The notes under the pieces were generated by a model that was not told where the DNA came from, ran no database searches, and worked only from the letters and a program-made list of their open reading frames with translations. A stretch of DNA of 64,000 bases from Chryseobacterium sp. ERMR1:04. Its GTDB lineage: Bacteria; Bacteroidota; Bacteroidia; Flavobacteriales; Weeksellaceae. Below are positions 26,946-35,566 of the stretch, piece after piece; position 1 is the stretch's first letter, and each line of letters begins with the position of its first letter. Made by a program: the position numbers and the translations under genes. The stretch covers positions 1,178,001 to 1,242,000 of the forward strand of contig NZ_LIRF01000003.1 in the NCBI RefSeq assembly GCF_001297705.1, written 5' to 3'.

Positions 26946-27929
26946 ATGGACTCAGTAAACAAAAAACGAAGAGTAAAACCTATAGCCTTAGCATTTTTGC
27001 TGATTGTAGGAATATGTACTGCTTTACAGTTTTTCAATCAGCCACTAAAAGGAAATCCTGTTACAAAAAAAATCAAAGCACCGCGTGAAGTTCTTGCCAT
27101 CTTAGAAAACTCCTGTTTTAATTGCCATTCAAATCAACCAAATTTAAGTTGGTATGATAAAATTGCCCCAATTTCGTGGGCTGTCAATAAAGATGTAAAA
27201 AGAGCGAGAGAAGTTCTCAACTTTTCAGAATGGAATTATTCTGCAGGTGAACATCAGGGCAAAATGTACGCTATTTTAAATATGATGCAAAGCGGAAAAA
27301 TGCCACTCCATGAATATACCCTACTCCATCCTTCGGCAAAAATTACGACGCAAGATATTGAAACAATTAGAAAATATACCCTTTCGCTATCAAGTATAGC
27401 TCCTCTAAAAAAAGAAGAAAAAGAGAGTAATCAAAATATTGAAATTTCAAAAAATAATACGCCATTAAAGTTTCCAACTTCTCCAAATGGCGTACAATAT
27501 ACAGACGACTATAAAAAATGGAAAGTCATTAGCATGAGTACTCTTTTTGACCAATCAATTCGTGTAATTTATGGAAATGACATTGCTTTAAAAGCCATTG
27601 AAACAGAAAATTTTCATCCATGGCCTAATGGAAGTATTATTGTAAAATCTGTTTGGAAACAAGAAAAATTAGATAATGGAGAAGTGAGAGCTGGAGAATT
27701 TGTGAATGCTCAATTTATGGTTAAAGATACTGAAAAATACACCGATACGGAAGGCTGGGGATTTGCGAAATTTTCGGGAAACGACTTGCATCCCACAGGA
27801 AAAACAGCATCATTCGCCAAAGAATCCTGCATTGCCTGCCACCGTCAACTCGCTGAAAAAACGGGATATCTTTTCGATGTTCCAATGAAAGTAAATACAG
27901 AAAGATTAATCAAAAACCTTCAGAAATAA
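26946..27929 (+). CDS. Haem-binding domain / cytochrome P460 fusion protein, membrane-anchored
   Basis: A 327-residue protein with one N-terminal membrane helix (about 12-30). Residues 45-150 form a haem-binding domain with a c-type haem motif CFNCH at 57-61. The C-terminal half (about 165-320) is a cytochrome P460-like domain, with the second motif CIACH at 295-299 and the P460-type Lys-rich strands. Such proteins act in the periplasm. P460 enzymes in nitrifiers oxidise hydroxylamine, but the Bacteroidota members have unknown substrates and may act on peroxide or nitric oxide. Its stop overlaps the start of the lipoprotein gene by one base. Confidence 0.87.
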   Translation: MDSVNKKRRVKPIALAFLLIVGICTALQFFNQPLKGNPVTKKIKAPREVLAILENSCFNCHSNQPNLSWYDKIAPISWAVNKDVKRAREVLNFSEWNYSAGEHQGKMYAILNMMQSGKMPLHEYTLLHPSAKITTQDIETIRKYTLSLSSIAPLKKEEKESNQNIEISKNNTPLKFPTSPNGVQYTDDYKKWKVISMSTLFDQSIRVIYGNDIALKAIETENFHPWPNGSIIVKSVWKQEKLDNGEVRAGEFVNAQFMVKDTEKYTDTEGWGFAKFSGNDLHPTGKTASFAKESCIACHRQLAEKTGYLFDVPMKVNTERLIKNLQK

Positions 27930-28369
27930 TGAAAAAAGTACTCTTCATCACCTTATCAATCTGCGCTTTGTTCACTGCATGTAAAATTGATGAACCCGAT
28001 AAAGATTTAAAACGTATTGTTTTTGATCCGGGAAATTTAAAATTTATTTCGACATCATTAAATATAAAGAAAGAAACTTCATCTGCTTTGTATGGAAATT
28101 CAGAAGCTTTAGCCTCCTTATCAAGTGAAAATAATCAACCAAAAATTGGTTCTGTTATAAAATTAGTCACTTGGAAATACCACGAAAATCCACAATATAT
28201 TGGAGGAACTATTACAGGTGAATTATTAAGTATAGAAACTGTTCAGACCGATAAAAACGGAAAAATTTCTTATCAAATACAGAACACTTCAAAAACTGAA
28301 AATATTCAATCCAATCAAAAAGAAAGAATACAATATATCATGAGTTATAAACCTGTCATAAGACCTTAA
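27929..28369 (+). CDS. Lipoprotein of unknown function, coupled to the cytochrome P460 gene
   Basis: A 146-residue protein with a lipoprotein signal (MKKVLFITLSICALFTAC, Cys18). The rest is hydrophilic with beta-strand-like stretches (KIGSVIKLVTWKYHENPQYI, GGTITGELLSIETV). The start overlaps the stop of the preceding gene by one base (TAATG), so translation is coupled and the two proteins probably work together on the periplasmic side. No family is recognised. Confidence 0.75.
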   Translation: MKKVLFITLSICALFTACKIDEPDKDLKRIVFDPGNLKFISTSLNIKKETSSALYGNSEALASLSSENNQPKIGSVIKLVTWKYHENPQYIGGTITGELLSIETVQTDKNGKISYQIQNTSKTENIQSNQKERIQYIMSYKPVIRP

Positions 28370-28388
28370 TAATTTTTTAATGAATGGT

Positions 28389-28454
28389 GAATTTTGCTTC
28401 GCTTGTGAATAGTCAATCTATAAGACTCCAACGATTCACAAGCGAAGCAAATTC
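28389..28454. repeat. Near-perfect 21 bp inverted repeat, possible terminator
   Basis: GAATTTTGCTTCGCTTGTGAAT and ATTCACAAGCGAAGCAAATTC are complementary apart from one extra T, around a 23-base loop. It sits 20 bases after the lipoprotein stop and could act as a terminator, but its long, T-poor form is that of a mobile palindrome. Confidence 0.65.
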
Positions 28455-28523
28455 ACTATTGACAATTCACAAAACTCTCAGTAAAAAATATTAATTTAAC
28501 CTCTTTAAAATGAAATCCTTTTC

Positions 28524-29540
28524 ATGCAACAACAAAAAATAAAAATATCACAGGCTGTCATTTGGGTAAGTTCTTTATTTTTAGGAATATTATCTTCTAT
28601 TCCACAATTGGCATCCCATGATTTTAACCTGAAAGAAGCTATCGTTAATTCAGCGATAACATCGGCATTTTCAGTAATCATGTGGTACCTCAACATTTAT
28701 ATGCTGAATCGGAATTCAGGGAAAAGAAGACAGAATATTTCTTATTCAAGATTGATGATTGTCTTGGCTTTCGGGATGGTTGTGATGTTTGGTTTAGCCT
28801 GGATTCAACAATTGATATTATCTCATATTAATTTTGGCCCGACAATGTTAATGATCGAGGTTCGTGGGATTTTAATTAACCTTGTTTGCTATATGTTTTT
28901 GACCTTGCTTCAAAATAATTACGCGGGGCAACAGGTTCAACTCGAATTAGAGAAAGTAAAAAGTGACAATTTAGGCGCTCAGTATGAATTATTAAAACAA
29001 CAGGTTAATCCGCATTTTCTTTTTAACAGTTTAAACACCTTGAAATCGATGGTTGAAACCCATGATTCCGAGTCTGTTGATTTCATTATGAAACTTTCTG
29101 ATTTTTATCGATTTACTTTAGAAAGCAGAAAATTAGATCTTATTACAGTTCAGGAAGAAATGAACATTTTAGATTCGTATCTTTTTCTTCAAAAAGCACG
29201 TTTTGGTGAAGGAATTACATTCACCAATGAATTAAATAACGAAGTGTTGAAAACATTAATTCCGCCTTTTACCTTACAGTTATTGGTTGAAAACTGTATC
29301 AAACATAATATCGTTTCACAAAGTAAACCTTTACATATTAAGATTTATACTACTGAAGAGAAGATCATTCTTGAGAACCCGATTCAGCGTAAAATGATTC
29401 CTGAAGATTCTTTGGGAGTTGGCTTAAATAATGTCAATATGCGTTACAAACATCTGTTAGAAAAAGAAATCGACATTCTTGATGACCAGAAAATTTTTCA
29501 AATAAAACTACCTTTTATCCATGAATATAATCATTATTGA
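28524..29540 (+). CDS. LytS-type sensor histidine kinase
   Basis: A 338-residue protein with four hydrophobic helices in residues 10-135, a coiled-coil-like linker (QLELEKVKSDNLGAQYELLKQ) and a His kinase domain whose phospho-accepting His164 lies in VNPHFLFNSLNTLKSM. The ATP-binding part has the LVENCIKHNI N box and a G-x-G segment GVGLNN. This is the 'his_kinase' class that pairs with LytTR regulators. No extracellular sensor domain, so the signal is probably sensed in the membrane. It overlaps the response regulator gene by 20 bases. Confidence 0.92.
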   Translation: MQQQKIKISQAVIWVSSLFLGILSSIPQLASHDFNLKEAIVNSAITSAFSVIMWYLNIYMLNRNSGKRRQNISYSRLMIVLAFGMVVMFGLAWIQQLILSHINFGPTMLMIEVRGILINLVCYMFLTLLQNNYAGQQVQLELEKVKSDNLGAQYELLKQQVNPHFLFNSLNTLKSMVETHDSESVDFIMKLSDFYRFTLESRKLDLITVQEEMNILDSYLFLQKARFGEGITFTNELNNEVLKTLIPPFTLQLLVENCIKHNIVSQSKPLHIKIYTTEEKIILENPIQRKMIPEDSLGVGLNNVNMRYKHLLEKEIDILDDQKIFQIKLPFIHEYNHY

Positions 29541-30288
29541 AGATGAGTTTCGAGCAGCTAAGTCACTTCAAAACTTATTATTAGAATTAAAACCGGATGC
29601 CAAAATCATTGATGTTTACGACAGCATTGAAACCAGTGTTGAAGCTTTATCCAAAGGAATTAAAGCTGATTTGATCTTTATGGACATTCAACTTTCAGAC
29701 GGACTTTCGTTTGAAATTTTCAAGCAGGTGGAAATTACCTGTCCGATAATATTTTGTACTGCTTTTGATCAATATATGTTGGATGCTTTTAAAAGTAAAG
29801 GCGTAGATTATGTTTTAAAACCGTTTTCGCGAGACGATATTGCTGAAGCCTTAAAAAAAGTAGACGAATTAAAGATGTTTTTTCAAAAAAATGAATTACC
29901 GGAATTGGAAGCGCTTCTACAAAAAATCAATCAGCCACAATCGACTGGAAAAAGCAGTTTTTTAGTTTTTAAAAATCAAAAATACACAACGATTCCTACA
30001 GAAAATATTGCTTATTTCTATATTCATAATGAAATTACGCACCTTATGACTTTTGATAAACAGCAATTCCAACTGACCCAAACCTTGGGACAAGTTGCAG
30101 AACAGGTTTCTCAAAAACAATTTTTCAGGGTTAACCGACAATACATTATAAATTTTACTGCTATTAAGGAAATGGAGCATTATTTTCAACGCAAGATTCT
30201 CGTTAAACTAACCGTTGAAACTCCTGAACAGCTCTTAATTAATAAAGAAAAATCGCATAGTTTTTTCACTTGGCTGGAAGATCGTTAA
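29521..30288 (+). CDS. LytTR-type response regulator
   Basis: A 255-residue response regulator. The receiver has the acidic pocket EDE at 7-9, the phosphorylated Asp55 in LIFMDIQLSDG and Lys at 102 (VLKPFSR). The C-terminal LytTR DNA-binding domain (about 155-250) shows FFRVNRQYIINFTAIKEME, the family signature. Overlap with the kinase gene indicates co-translation. LytTR proteins bind pairs of short direct repeats; a 12-base ATCTACTTTTGA shared by promoters on both sides of this pair is a possible but unproven target. Confidence 0.93.
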   Translation: MNIIIIEDEFRAAKSLQNLLLELKPDAKIIDVYDSIETSVEALSKGIKADLIFMDIQLSDGLSFEIFKQVEITCPIIFCTAFDQYMLDAFKSKGVDYVLKPFSRDDIAEALKKVDELKMFFQKNELPELEALLQKINQPQSTGKSSFLVFKNQKYTTIPTENIAYFYIHNEITHLMTFDKQQFQLTQTLGQVAEQVSQKQFFRVNRQYIINFTAIKEMEHYFQRKILVKLTVETPEQLLINKEKSHSFFTWLEDR

Positions 30289-30318
30289 TAAGCTCGAAAA
30301 CTTCAGTACCCTATTTTC

Positions 30319-30356
30319 AAGGTTCATCTTTCACTTTGTCCGGTTGAACCTTTTTT
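30319..30356 (+). terminator. Terminator of the LytS/LytTR operon
   Basis: AAGGTTCA and TGAACCTT pair around an 18-base loop and are followed by six T, 30 bases after the regulator's stop codon. Confidence 0.75.
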
Positions 30357-30382
30357 GTATTCTTTCATCTTTAAAAGGTATC

Positions 30383-30390
30383 TACTTTTG
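30383..30390 (+). promoter_or_regulatory. -7 box of the DUF1223 gene
   Basis: TACTTTTG fits TAnnTTTG and lies 17 bases before the ATG. ATCTACTTTTGA is shared with the cytochrome P460 promoter. Confidence 0.55.
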
Positions 30391-30407
30391 AATCAAATTA
30401 AAAGAAA

Positions 30408-31184
30408 ATGATACTAAAAAACTTAATAGGAACAGCCGCTTTTGTAGCATTGATGTTCATCGTCTCCGCTTTTGTTTATAAGAATAAAACTGAAGAATCC
30501 CCTAACAGTTTATCATCCAAAAACAATGGTTTTGCTGTTCTGGAATTATTTACTTCAGAAGGCTGCTCAAGCTGTCCGCCTGCAGATGCTTTGATGGGCG
30601 AAATCGAAAAAGAGTACAAAGACAAACCCGTTTACATTTTATCTTATCATGTTGATTACTGGAATCATCTGGGCTGGAAAGATAAATTCAGCAGTGCAGA
30701 AAACTCTGAGCGTCAACAGCAATACAGCCGTACGTTACGGTCTCAGGTTTATACTCCTCAATTGGTTATTAATGGCAAAAAAGAATTTGTTGGTTCAGAT
30801 CAAAATGCAGTGGAAAGTGCAATTCAAAATGCCCTTTTCAGTTCAAATAACATCAAAATAGATTTGGGAGTAAAGGTTCTTTCAAAAGAAATTACCGTCA
30901 ATTATAAAACTGCAGAAACCAACTCTCAACATACATTACTGATCACTTTGGTTGAGAAGAAATCTTCCTCCAATGTAATGAAAGGTGAAAATGAAGGCCG
31001 TCATTTACAGCATTGGCAGATTGTTCATCAACAAAATCAAATTTCATTAAAAAACACTTCAGAAGGAGCAACCAGTTTTCCATTACCTGAAAATTTTAAT
31101 CCTAATGACTGGGAAGTGATTGGATTAATTCAGAATACAAAATCTGGGGAAATATTAGGTTCTACTAAAGTTTTATTCCAATAA
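30408..31184 (+). CDS. DUF1223 family thioredoxin-like protein, membrane-anchored
   Basis: A 258-residue protein with an N-terminal membrane helix (about 5-25) and a DUF1223 domain: LELFTSEGCSSCPPADALM with Cys53 and Cys56 as a CxxC pair, and YHVDYWNHLGWKDKFSS. The fold is thioredoxin-like, so it may act as a periplasmic thiol-disulfide protein, though family members have no proven reaction. It follows the LytS/LytTR pair but has its own promoter. The C-terminal 90 residues are the usual beta-rich half of the family. Confidence 0.9.
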   Translation: MILKNLIGTAAFVALMFIVSAFVYKNKTEESPNSLSSKNNGFAVLELFTSEGCSSCPPADALMGEIEKEYKDKPVYILSYHVDYWNHLGWKDKFSSAENSERQQQYSRTLRSQVYTPQLVINGKKEFVGSDQNAVESAIQNALFSSNNIKIDLGVKVLSKEITVNYKTAETNSQHTLLITLVEKKSSSNVMKGENEGRHLQHWQIVHQQNQISLKNTSEGATSFPLPENFNPNDWEVIGLIQNTKSGEILGSTKVLFQ

Positions 31185-31193
31185 ATAATTTTA

Positions 31194-31290
31194 ATGGTTT
31201 TAAACACAAAGACACAAATTCTTCACTTTTACACTGTATTTTAAGGCACAAAGATTTTATCTGTGATTAAATTGATTATGGAAAATCAAC
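31194..31290. repeat. Half repeat elements after the DUF1223 gene
   Basis: TTTTAAACACAAAGACACAAAT (half of the 9531 family) is followed by AAGGCACAAAGATTTTATCTGTGAT, a diverged left half of the large palindrome found at 44.9 and 58.2 kb. A short plus-strand ORF across this region looks like a product of the repeats. Confidence 0.55.
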
Positions 31291-31390
31291 AACTTAAAAG
31301 AAAATTGAAAAAATTTAAAGTAAAAATAAATAGTACCCGTCTTTACTATTGCACTACGATACGTAACAGTATCAACTTTTCTTATGTTAA

Positions 31391-31422
31391 AATAAATCCT
31401 CCCAGCAATGAGAGGATTTATT
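31391..31422. terminator. Probable bidirectional terminator
   Basis: AATAAATCCTC and GAGGATTTATT form an 11 bp stem with a 10-base loop between the DUF1223 gene (plus) and the MBL gene (minus, stop 31447). T runs on either side are short. Confidence 0.6.
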
Positions 31423-31446
31423 GTTTAAAAATTATGTGTAGAAAAT

Positions 31447-32439
31447 TTAATTCATAAATGCTTCCGGAAACCATTCAAAAGTATTGCCTCTCTTTTTGGT
31501 AAAACCTAATCCCGGCCAAGGCAAATGATAGGCAAAAGCTCTGGTTTCGGTTTCTGCCAATTGCTGAAGCAGCTTTTTACGCGATGCGATTGCAATATCA
31601 AGATCGGTATCTCCGAAATATCCCCAATCCGGATGCGGAAAAAGAATGACATCAGAATGAATTAAATCTGCAATATAAAGTAGCTTTTCATTCCCTGAAG
31701 AAATCGTCATAACCGTTAAGCCTGGTGTATGCCCAGGAGCCAATTGAAAGCTAAAATGCTCATATAAATTGGTGTTGAGATCATAGAACTTCAATTTGGG
31801 TTGAATGGTTTTCAATACCCCCTGAATCCCCGGAATAATCTGATTAAGAACATTGGGTACTGTTTTCAATATACTGTTATTGAAATCTTTAATCGTCGCT
31901 TGCATCCAAAAGTCGTGTTCCACCTTTGAAATGAAAATATTGGCGTTCGGAAATATCAGTTTATTCTCTTTATCTACTACCCCACCAATATGATCAGGAT
32001 GCGCATGAGAAAGGAAAACATCTGTAATATCTTTGGGTGAAAAACCCGCTTTTTGAAGGCTTTTCAATAAAAACCCTGTTCTTTCATCAGCGAAAATTCC
32101 CATTCCTGTATCCAGTAAAATCAACTTATTTTTTGTTTTTACCAACAATACATTCATGGCCATATCTACATATTCATCAGATCGGAAGTTATCTTTAAGA
32201 ATTGCTTTTAATTCTGAAACATTTCCTCTCGGTGCAAAAGATTCTAAATTTTTCTCATGAATAAATCCATCCGTTAAAATGAATAGATCAAGTTCTCCTA
32301 ATTTTATTTTTTTACATCCTGAAAGATCATCTTCCAGCTTTAATGGTATTTCTGTCATCGTTGCCAACGCATTGGAAAACGGAAGTACACTCAATGTTCC
32401 TGCCAATAATCCGGTTTTTAAAAGATCTCTTCTGTTCAT
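31447..32439 (-). CDS. MBL-fold metallo-hydrolase, exported by the Tat pathway
   Basis: A 330-residue protein starting MNRRDLLKTGLLAGTLSVLP, a Tat signal variant with RRDLL and a hydrophobic run ending near SNALA. The zinc-binding motif is SHAHPDHIGG (HxHxDH) at about 143-150, followed by a His near ELAPGHTPGL and Asp in IADLIH. This fits class-B-like/AHL-lactonase-like MBL hydrolases of unknown substrate. It shares an operon with the aldo/keto reductase 18 bases upstream. Confidence 0.9.
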   Translation of the reverse strand: MNRRDLLKTGLLAGTLSVLPFSNALATMTEIPLKLEDDLSGCKKIKLGELDLFILTDGFIHEKNLESFAPRGNVSELKAILKDNFRSDEYVDMAMNVLLVKTKNKLILLDTGMGIFADERTGFLLKSLQKAGFSPKDITDVFLSHAHPDHIGGVVDKENKLIFPNANIFISKVEHDFWMQATIKDFNNSILKTVPNVLNQIIPGIQGVLKTIQPKLKFYDLNTNLYEHFSFQLAPGHTPGLTVMTISSGNEKLLYIADLIHSDVILFPHPDWGYFGDTDLDIAIASRKKLLQQLAETETRAFAYHLPWPGLGFTKKRGNTFEWFPEAFMN

Positions 32440-32457
32440 GGTTTATATGGTGTTTTT

Positions 32458-33459
32458 TTAATTATTCACCAATTTCATAGAACCTTCACTGTATCTTTCT
32501 CCAATATTTGGATATTTTTTCAGGATAGCATCAATCGTTTCAAGATCAGATTGAGAAAGCTCAATATTGGTAGCAGCAATATTTTCCTCTAAATATTTGA
32601 TTCGTTTTGTTCCCGGAATCGGAATAATATCTTCACCTTGATTCAGAACCCAAGCCAATGCCAATTGAGTCCCTTTTACTCCTTTAGATTCAGCAAGATC
32701 ATTGAATTCTTTGGCTAAATTTTTATTATTTTCTAAACTTTCACTTTGGTAACGAGGAAGCGATTTTCTGAAATCATCATCCCCGAAGTTTTGCACTTCA
32801 TTAATATTAGCAAAAAGACCTCTTGCCAAAGGGGAGTAAGGAACCAACGTAATTCCAAGTTCTCTGATGGTAGATAAAATCTCTTTCTCCACATCTCTTG
32901 TCAAAATAGAATATTCTGACTGCAAAGCCGTAATCGGATGAATTTTATGAGCTTTTCTAATCGATTCCGGAGAAGCTTCCGATAAACCGAGATATTTTAC
33001 TTTACCTGCTTTCACAAGATCTGCCATGGCTCCAACTGTTTCTTCAACAGGAATATTTGGGTCAACTCTGTGCGCATAATAAAGATCTATTTCGTCAATC
33101 TTTAATCTTTGAAGACTTAAATCAACCGCTTTTTTGATCCATTCCGGAGAACCATCGAAATACGTTCCGGGAGCTCCGCTGTGGCTTGCTTTTCCATCTT
33201 TAAACCTGAATCCGAACTTTGTAGCAATGAAGATCTTATTACGATTTGGAACCAATACTTTTGAGATCAGTTTTTCATTTTCACCGTTTGCGTACATATC
33301 CGCCGTATCCCAAAAATTAACTCCAAGATCCAACGCTTTATGTAAAGTGTTGATACTTTCCTGCTCGTCTGCGGGGCCATACGCAAAACTCATTCCCATA
33401 CAACCCAATCCTATTGCAGATAACTGCTCTCCTGTGTTTCCTAATTTTCTGAATTTCAT
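32458..33459 (-). CDS. Aldo/keto reductase
   Basis: A 333-residue NAD(P)H-dependent oxidoreductase of the aldo/keto reductase superfamily (AKR13-like): GLGCMGMSFAYG at the N-terminus, catalytic Asp51, Tyr56 in DTADMYANGENEKLI, Lys in FIATKFGF and His in YYAHRVDP; the coenzyme segment IPIPGTKRIKYLEENI is at the C-terminus. It reduces aldehydes or ketones in the cytoplasm. It is co-oriented with the AraC regulator upstream (88 bases) and the MBL gene downstream (18 bases). Confidence 0.95.
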   Translation of the reverse strand: MKFRKLGNTGEQLSAIGLGCMGMSFAYGPADEQESINTLHKALDLGVNFWDTADMYANGENEKLISKVLVPNRNKIFIATKFGFRFKDGKASHSGAPGTYFDGSPEWIKKAVDLSLQRLKIDEIDLYYAHRVDPNIPVEETVGAMADLVKAGKVKYLGLSEASPESIRKAHKIHPITALQSEYSILTRDVEKEILSTIRELGITLVPYSPLARGLFANINEVQNFGDDDFRKSLPRYQSESLENNKNLAKEFNDLAESKGVKGTQLALAWVLNQGEDIIPIPGTKRIKYLEENIAATNIELSQSDLETIDAILKKYPNIGERYSEGSMKLVNN

Positions 33460-33547
33460 AATTGATTGTGATTTTAAATTATAAGAACAAAATTAGAACA
33501 AGAACTTTTACTATTTGATATAGAATTCAAACTAAGAATTATAAAAA

Positions 33548-34453
33548 TCAAACAAGACTGTTTCTTAGGGTATTTGGAGTAAGTCCGGTTTGTTTTTTAA
33601 AATAATTGGTAAAATAAGCTGGTTCTTCAAAGCCTAATCCATACGCGATCTCAGAGATATTCCAATCTGTGTGCTGTAATAAAGCATTGGCTTCCTGAAT
33701 GATTCTTGAAGCGATCTGTTGACTTGTTGTTTTACCCGTAATCTCTTTTACAGAACGATTCAATGAATTAACATGAATGGAAAGACTTTCCGCATAATCG
33801 GTAGGCGCTTTCAACTTGAGATACGCTTCTGGACTGTCAATTGGAAACTGTCTCTCAAGCAATTCTATAAATAAAGAAGCAACTCTTTGAGACGCATTTT
33901 GATAATGTTCAAAATTTTCAGCAGGATTTATTTTCATGGTTTCATGAACCAAAAGATGAAGATAAGCACGCAGCATATCGTATTTATGGATATAATCAGA
34001 CTGGATTTCAACCATCATTTTCTGAAATATATCAGAAACCGACTTCTGTTGTTCTTCATCAACAAAGAAAATGGGCGTTCCACCAATTTTAAAAAGCTGA
34101 GAATCCTGAAGGTTACCCAAACGGTTGCCATTTTGTAAAAACTGATCCGAGAAAAGACAGAACCAACCTGTTTGATCCTCATCATCAGCTTCCCAAGAGT
34201 AAGGAACTACAGGATTTGAAAACAATAATGCAGGTCTGTCCACATGAATCCACTTATCTGCATAATGAAGTTTTCCTTTTCCGATGATTAGTGAGATTTT
34301 ATAATAATCGCGCCTGCTGTAAGGTGTTATCAATGAACAATCGTCTCGGCTAAAGACATTAAAATGTCCTATTCCCGGAGTTGTAATATCCTTAAATGTG
34401 ATATTATTTACATTACGTTCGTAAAACTCGCTTATCGTTTCTGGTGTTTCCAT
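33548..34453 (-). CDS. AraC family transcriptional regulator
   Basis: A 301-residue protein with an N-terminal AraC-type cupin (residues about 15-110) and a C-terminal double HTH: DWNISEIAYGLGFEEPAYFTNYFKKQ and QTGLTPNTLRNSLV. The N-terminal start is supported by a TAACTTTG box that ends four bases before the ATG, so its mRNA should be leaderless. It precedes the aldo/keto reductase and MBL genes on the same strand and may control them; similar AraC-AKR pairs respond to reactive aldehydes or oxidants in other bacteria, but the ligand here is unknown. Confidence 0.92.
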   Translation of the reverse strand: METPETISEFYERNVNNITFKDITTPGIGHFNVFSRDDCSLITPYSRRDYYKISLIIGKGKLHYADKWIHVDRPALLFSNPVVPYSWEADDEDQTGWFCLFSDQFLQNGNRLGNLQDSQLFKIGGTPIFFVDEEQQKSVSDIFQKMMVEIQSDYIHKYDMLRAYLHLLVHETMKINPAENFEHYQNASQRVASLFIELLERQFPIDSPEAYLKLKAPTDYAESLSIHVNSLNRSVKEITGKTTSQQIASRIIQEANALLQHTDWNISEIAYGLGFEEPAYFTNYFKKQTGLTPNTLRNSLV

Positions 34454-34457
34454 GAAT

Positions 34458-34465
34458 CAAAGTTA
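34458..34465 (-). promoter_or_regulatory. -7 box of the AraC gene, adjacent to the start codon
   Basis: TAACTTTG on the minus strand fits TAnnTTTG and ends four bases before the ATG at 34453. A TTG lies 24 bases upstream of the box. The geometry matches that of the small gene at 6636. Confidence 0.55.
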
Positions 34466-34565
34466 TAAAATTCAAACAAAATAGAGTTACAATTAATTCA
34501 ATAAAAAATGACCGATCTTGCGACCAGTCAAATTTAAAAAAATTGAATATATAGTTGATAATAGG

Positions 34566-35003
34566 TTAATGCTTGTGACCTCTTCCGTTGTCAGGTCTAT
34601 CGTCTTGTCTATAATCTTGAGATTTTTTATCCATATGTTTATATCTCTTGTCGTTATTTTTATTACGATTATATACAGCGGTAGGATTTTGACCTTTGTA
34701 ATATTTAGTTTTGAATTTTTGATATTTATCTCTTCCCAGAATCCTTTCTATTTCAGCATATCTATCATCTTTCCATCTGTTTGGATTGTTCACATAGGCC
34801 TTATTCCAAGAATTGTAATCGTGGTATCTATCATTAAGTGAATATAACTGATTTGCCTGTGTTTTAGACAATACCAAATCTGCAACTACACTCTGCCAAT
34901 TGATATCAGTTACACTTTTTCTATAATCATTATAATAATCTGACTGAGCATAACTTAAAGTAAATGTTCCTACAAAAAATGCTGCTAATAATATCTTTTT
35001 CAT
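34566..35003 (-). CDS. Small exported protein of unknown function
   Basis: A 145-residue protein with a signal peptide ending SYAQSD (residue 20), then a helical region where KTQANQLYSLNDRYHDYNSW and DRYAEIERILGRDKYQKF recall the LTxxQ-type helices of Spy/CpxP-like periplasmic proteins. The last 35 residues are rich in Asp, Lys, Arg and His (DKKSQDYRQDDRPDNGRGH), possibly metal binding. The similarity to Spy is weak and no name is safe. It is monocistronic. Confidence 0.65.
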   Translation of the reverse strand: MKKILLAAFFVGTFTLSYAQSDYYNDYRKSVTDINWQSVVADLVLSKTQANQLYSLNDRYHDYNSWNKAYVNNPNRWKDDRYAEIERILGRDKYQKFKTKYYKGQNPTAVYNRNKNNDKRYKHMDKKSQDYRQDDRPDNGRGHKH

Positions 35004-35123
35004 TTCGTTTTATTTTAGTTATAATACTATTCTCAATTAAAATGCCAAATCAATACAACATCTTCCCAATCTTTGTTAAACATTTCCCAAATCGCGGATG
35101 GATGCTGGTTTTTAATATTTTAA

Positions 35124-35185
35124 TTTAAACACTAATATCACTAATAAATTTTTCACAAATTACACGAATGCTTGCGCTTTTTGTA
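35124..35185. repeat. AAACACnAAT repeat, left half
   Basis: TTTAAACACTAATATCACTAA and TTTTTCACAAATTACACGAATG repeat the left half of the palindrome at 15749; the right half is lost or diverged. Confidence 0.7.
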
Positions 35186-35277
35186 TTTTAGTTTCATTTT
35201 AAATTTGTAATTTTAAAGTAGATTATTTTGAAATACTATTCAAATCAATCATTTATTCACCCCAAATCTTAATCATT

Positions 35278-35565
35278 ATGGAAAATATAAAATTTGAAAT
35301 ATCTCCTTATCAAGATGAGCTGCAACTTTTAATTGATGATAAAAAAGCAGGCTATATGTCCATAAAAATTGACGGAAGACTCTTAATTGTTTATTATACT
35401 AAGCTTAATGAAGAGCACGAAGGTCATGGATATGCCAAATTACTGTTGGATAACTTGGTACATTACGCTGAAGAAAAGGATCTGTTGGTAGACCCTGAAT
35501 GTGATTTTGTAAGACAGCAGTTTGAAAATCATCCTGCCAGATATAAAGATATTTGGCACGCCTAA
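35278..35565 (+). CDS. YjdJ-type small GNAT acetyltransferase
   Basis: A 95-residue protein of the short GNAT family (Acetyltransf_CG type): EEHEGHGYAKLLLDNLVHYAEE is the acetyl-CoA-binding GHG/A stretch, followed by LLVDPECDFVRQQFENHP. These small enzymes are probably N-acetyltransferases but substrates are not known. The gene ends one base before the convergent MBL gene. Confidence 0.9.
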   Translation: MENIKFEISPYQDELQLLIDDKKAGYMSIKIDGRLLIVYYTKLNEEHEGHGYAKLLLDNLVHYAEEKDLLVDPECDFVRQQFENHPARYKDIWHA

Positions 35566-35566
35566 A

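Noticed and set aside
31263..31457. Plus-strand ORF of 64 residues
   Set aside because: It starts in a half repeat, crosses a hairpin and overlaps the end of the MBL gene, so it is most likely spurious.
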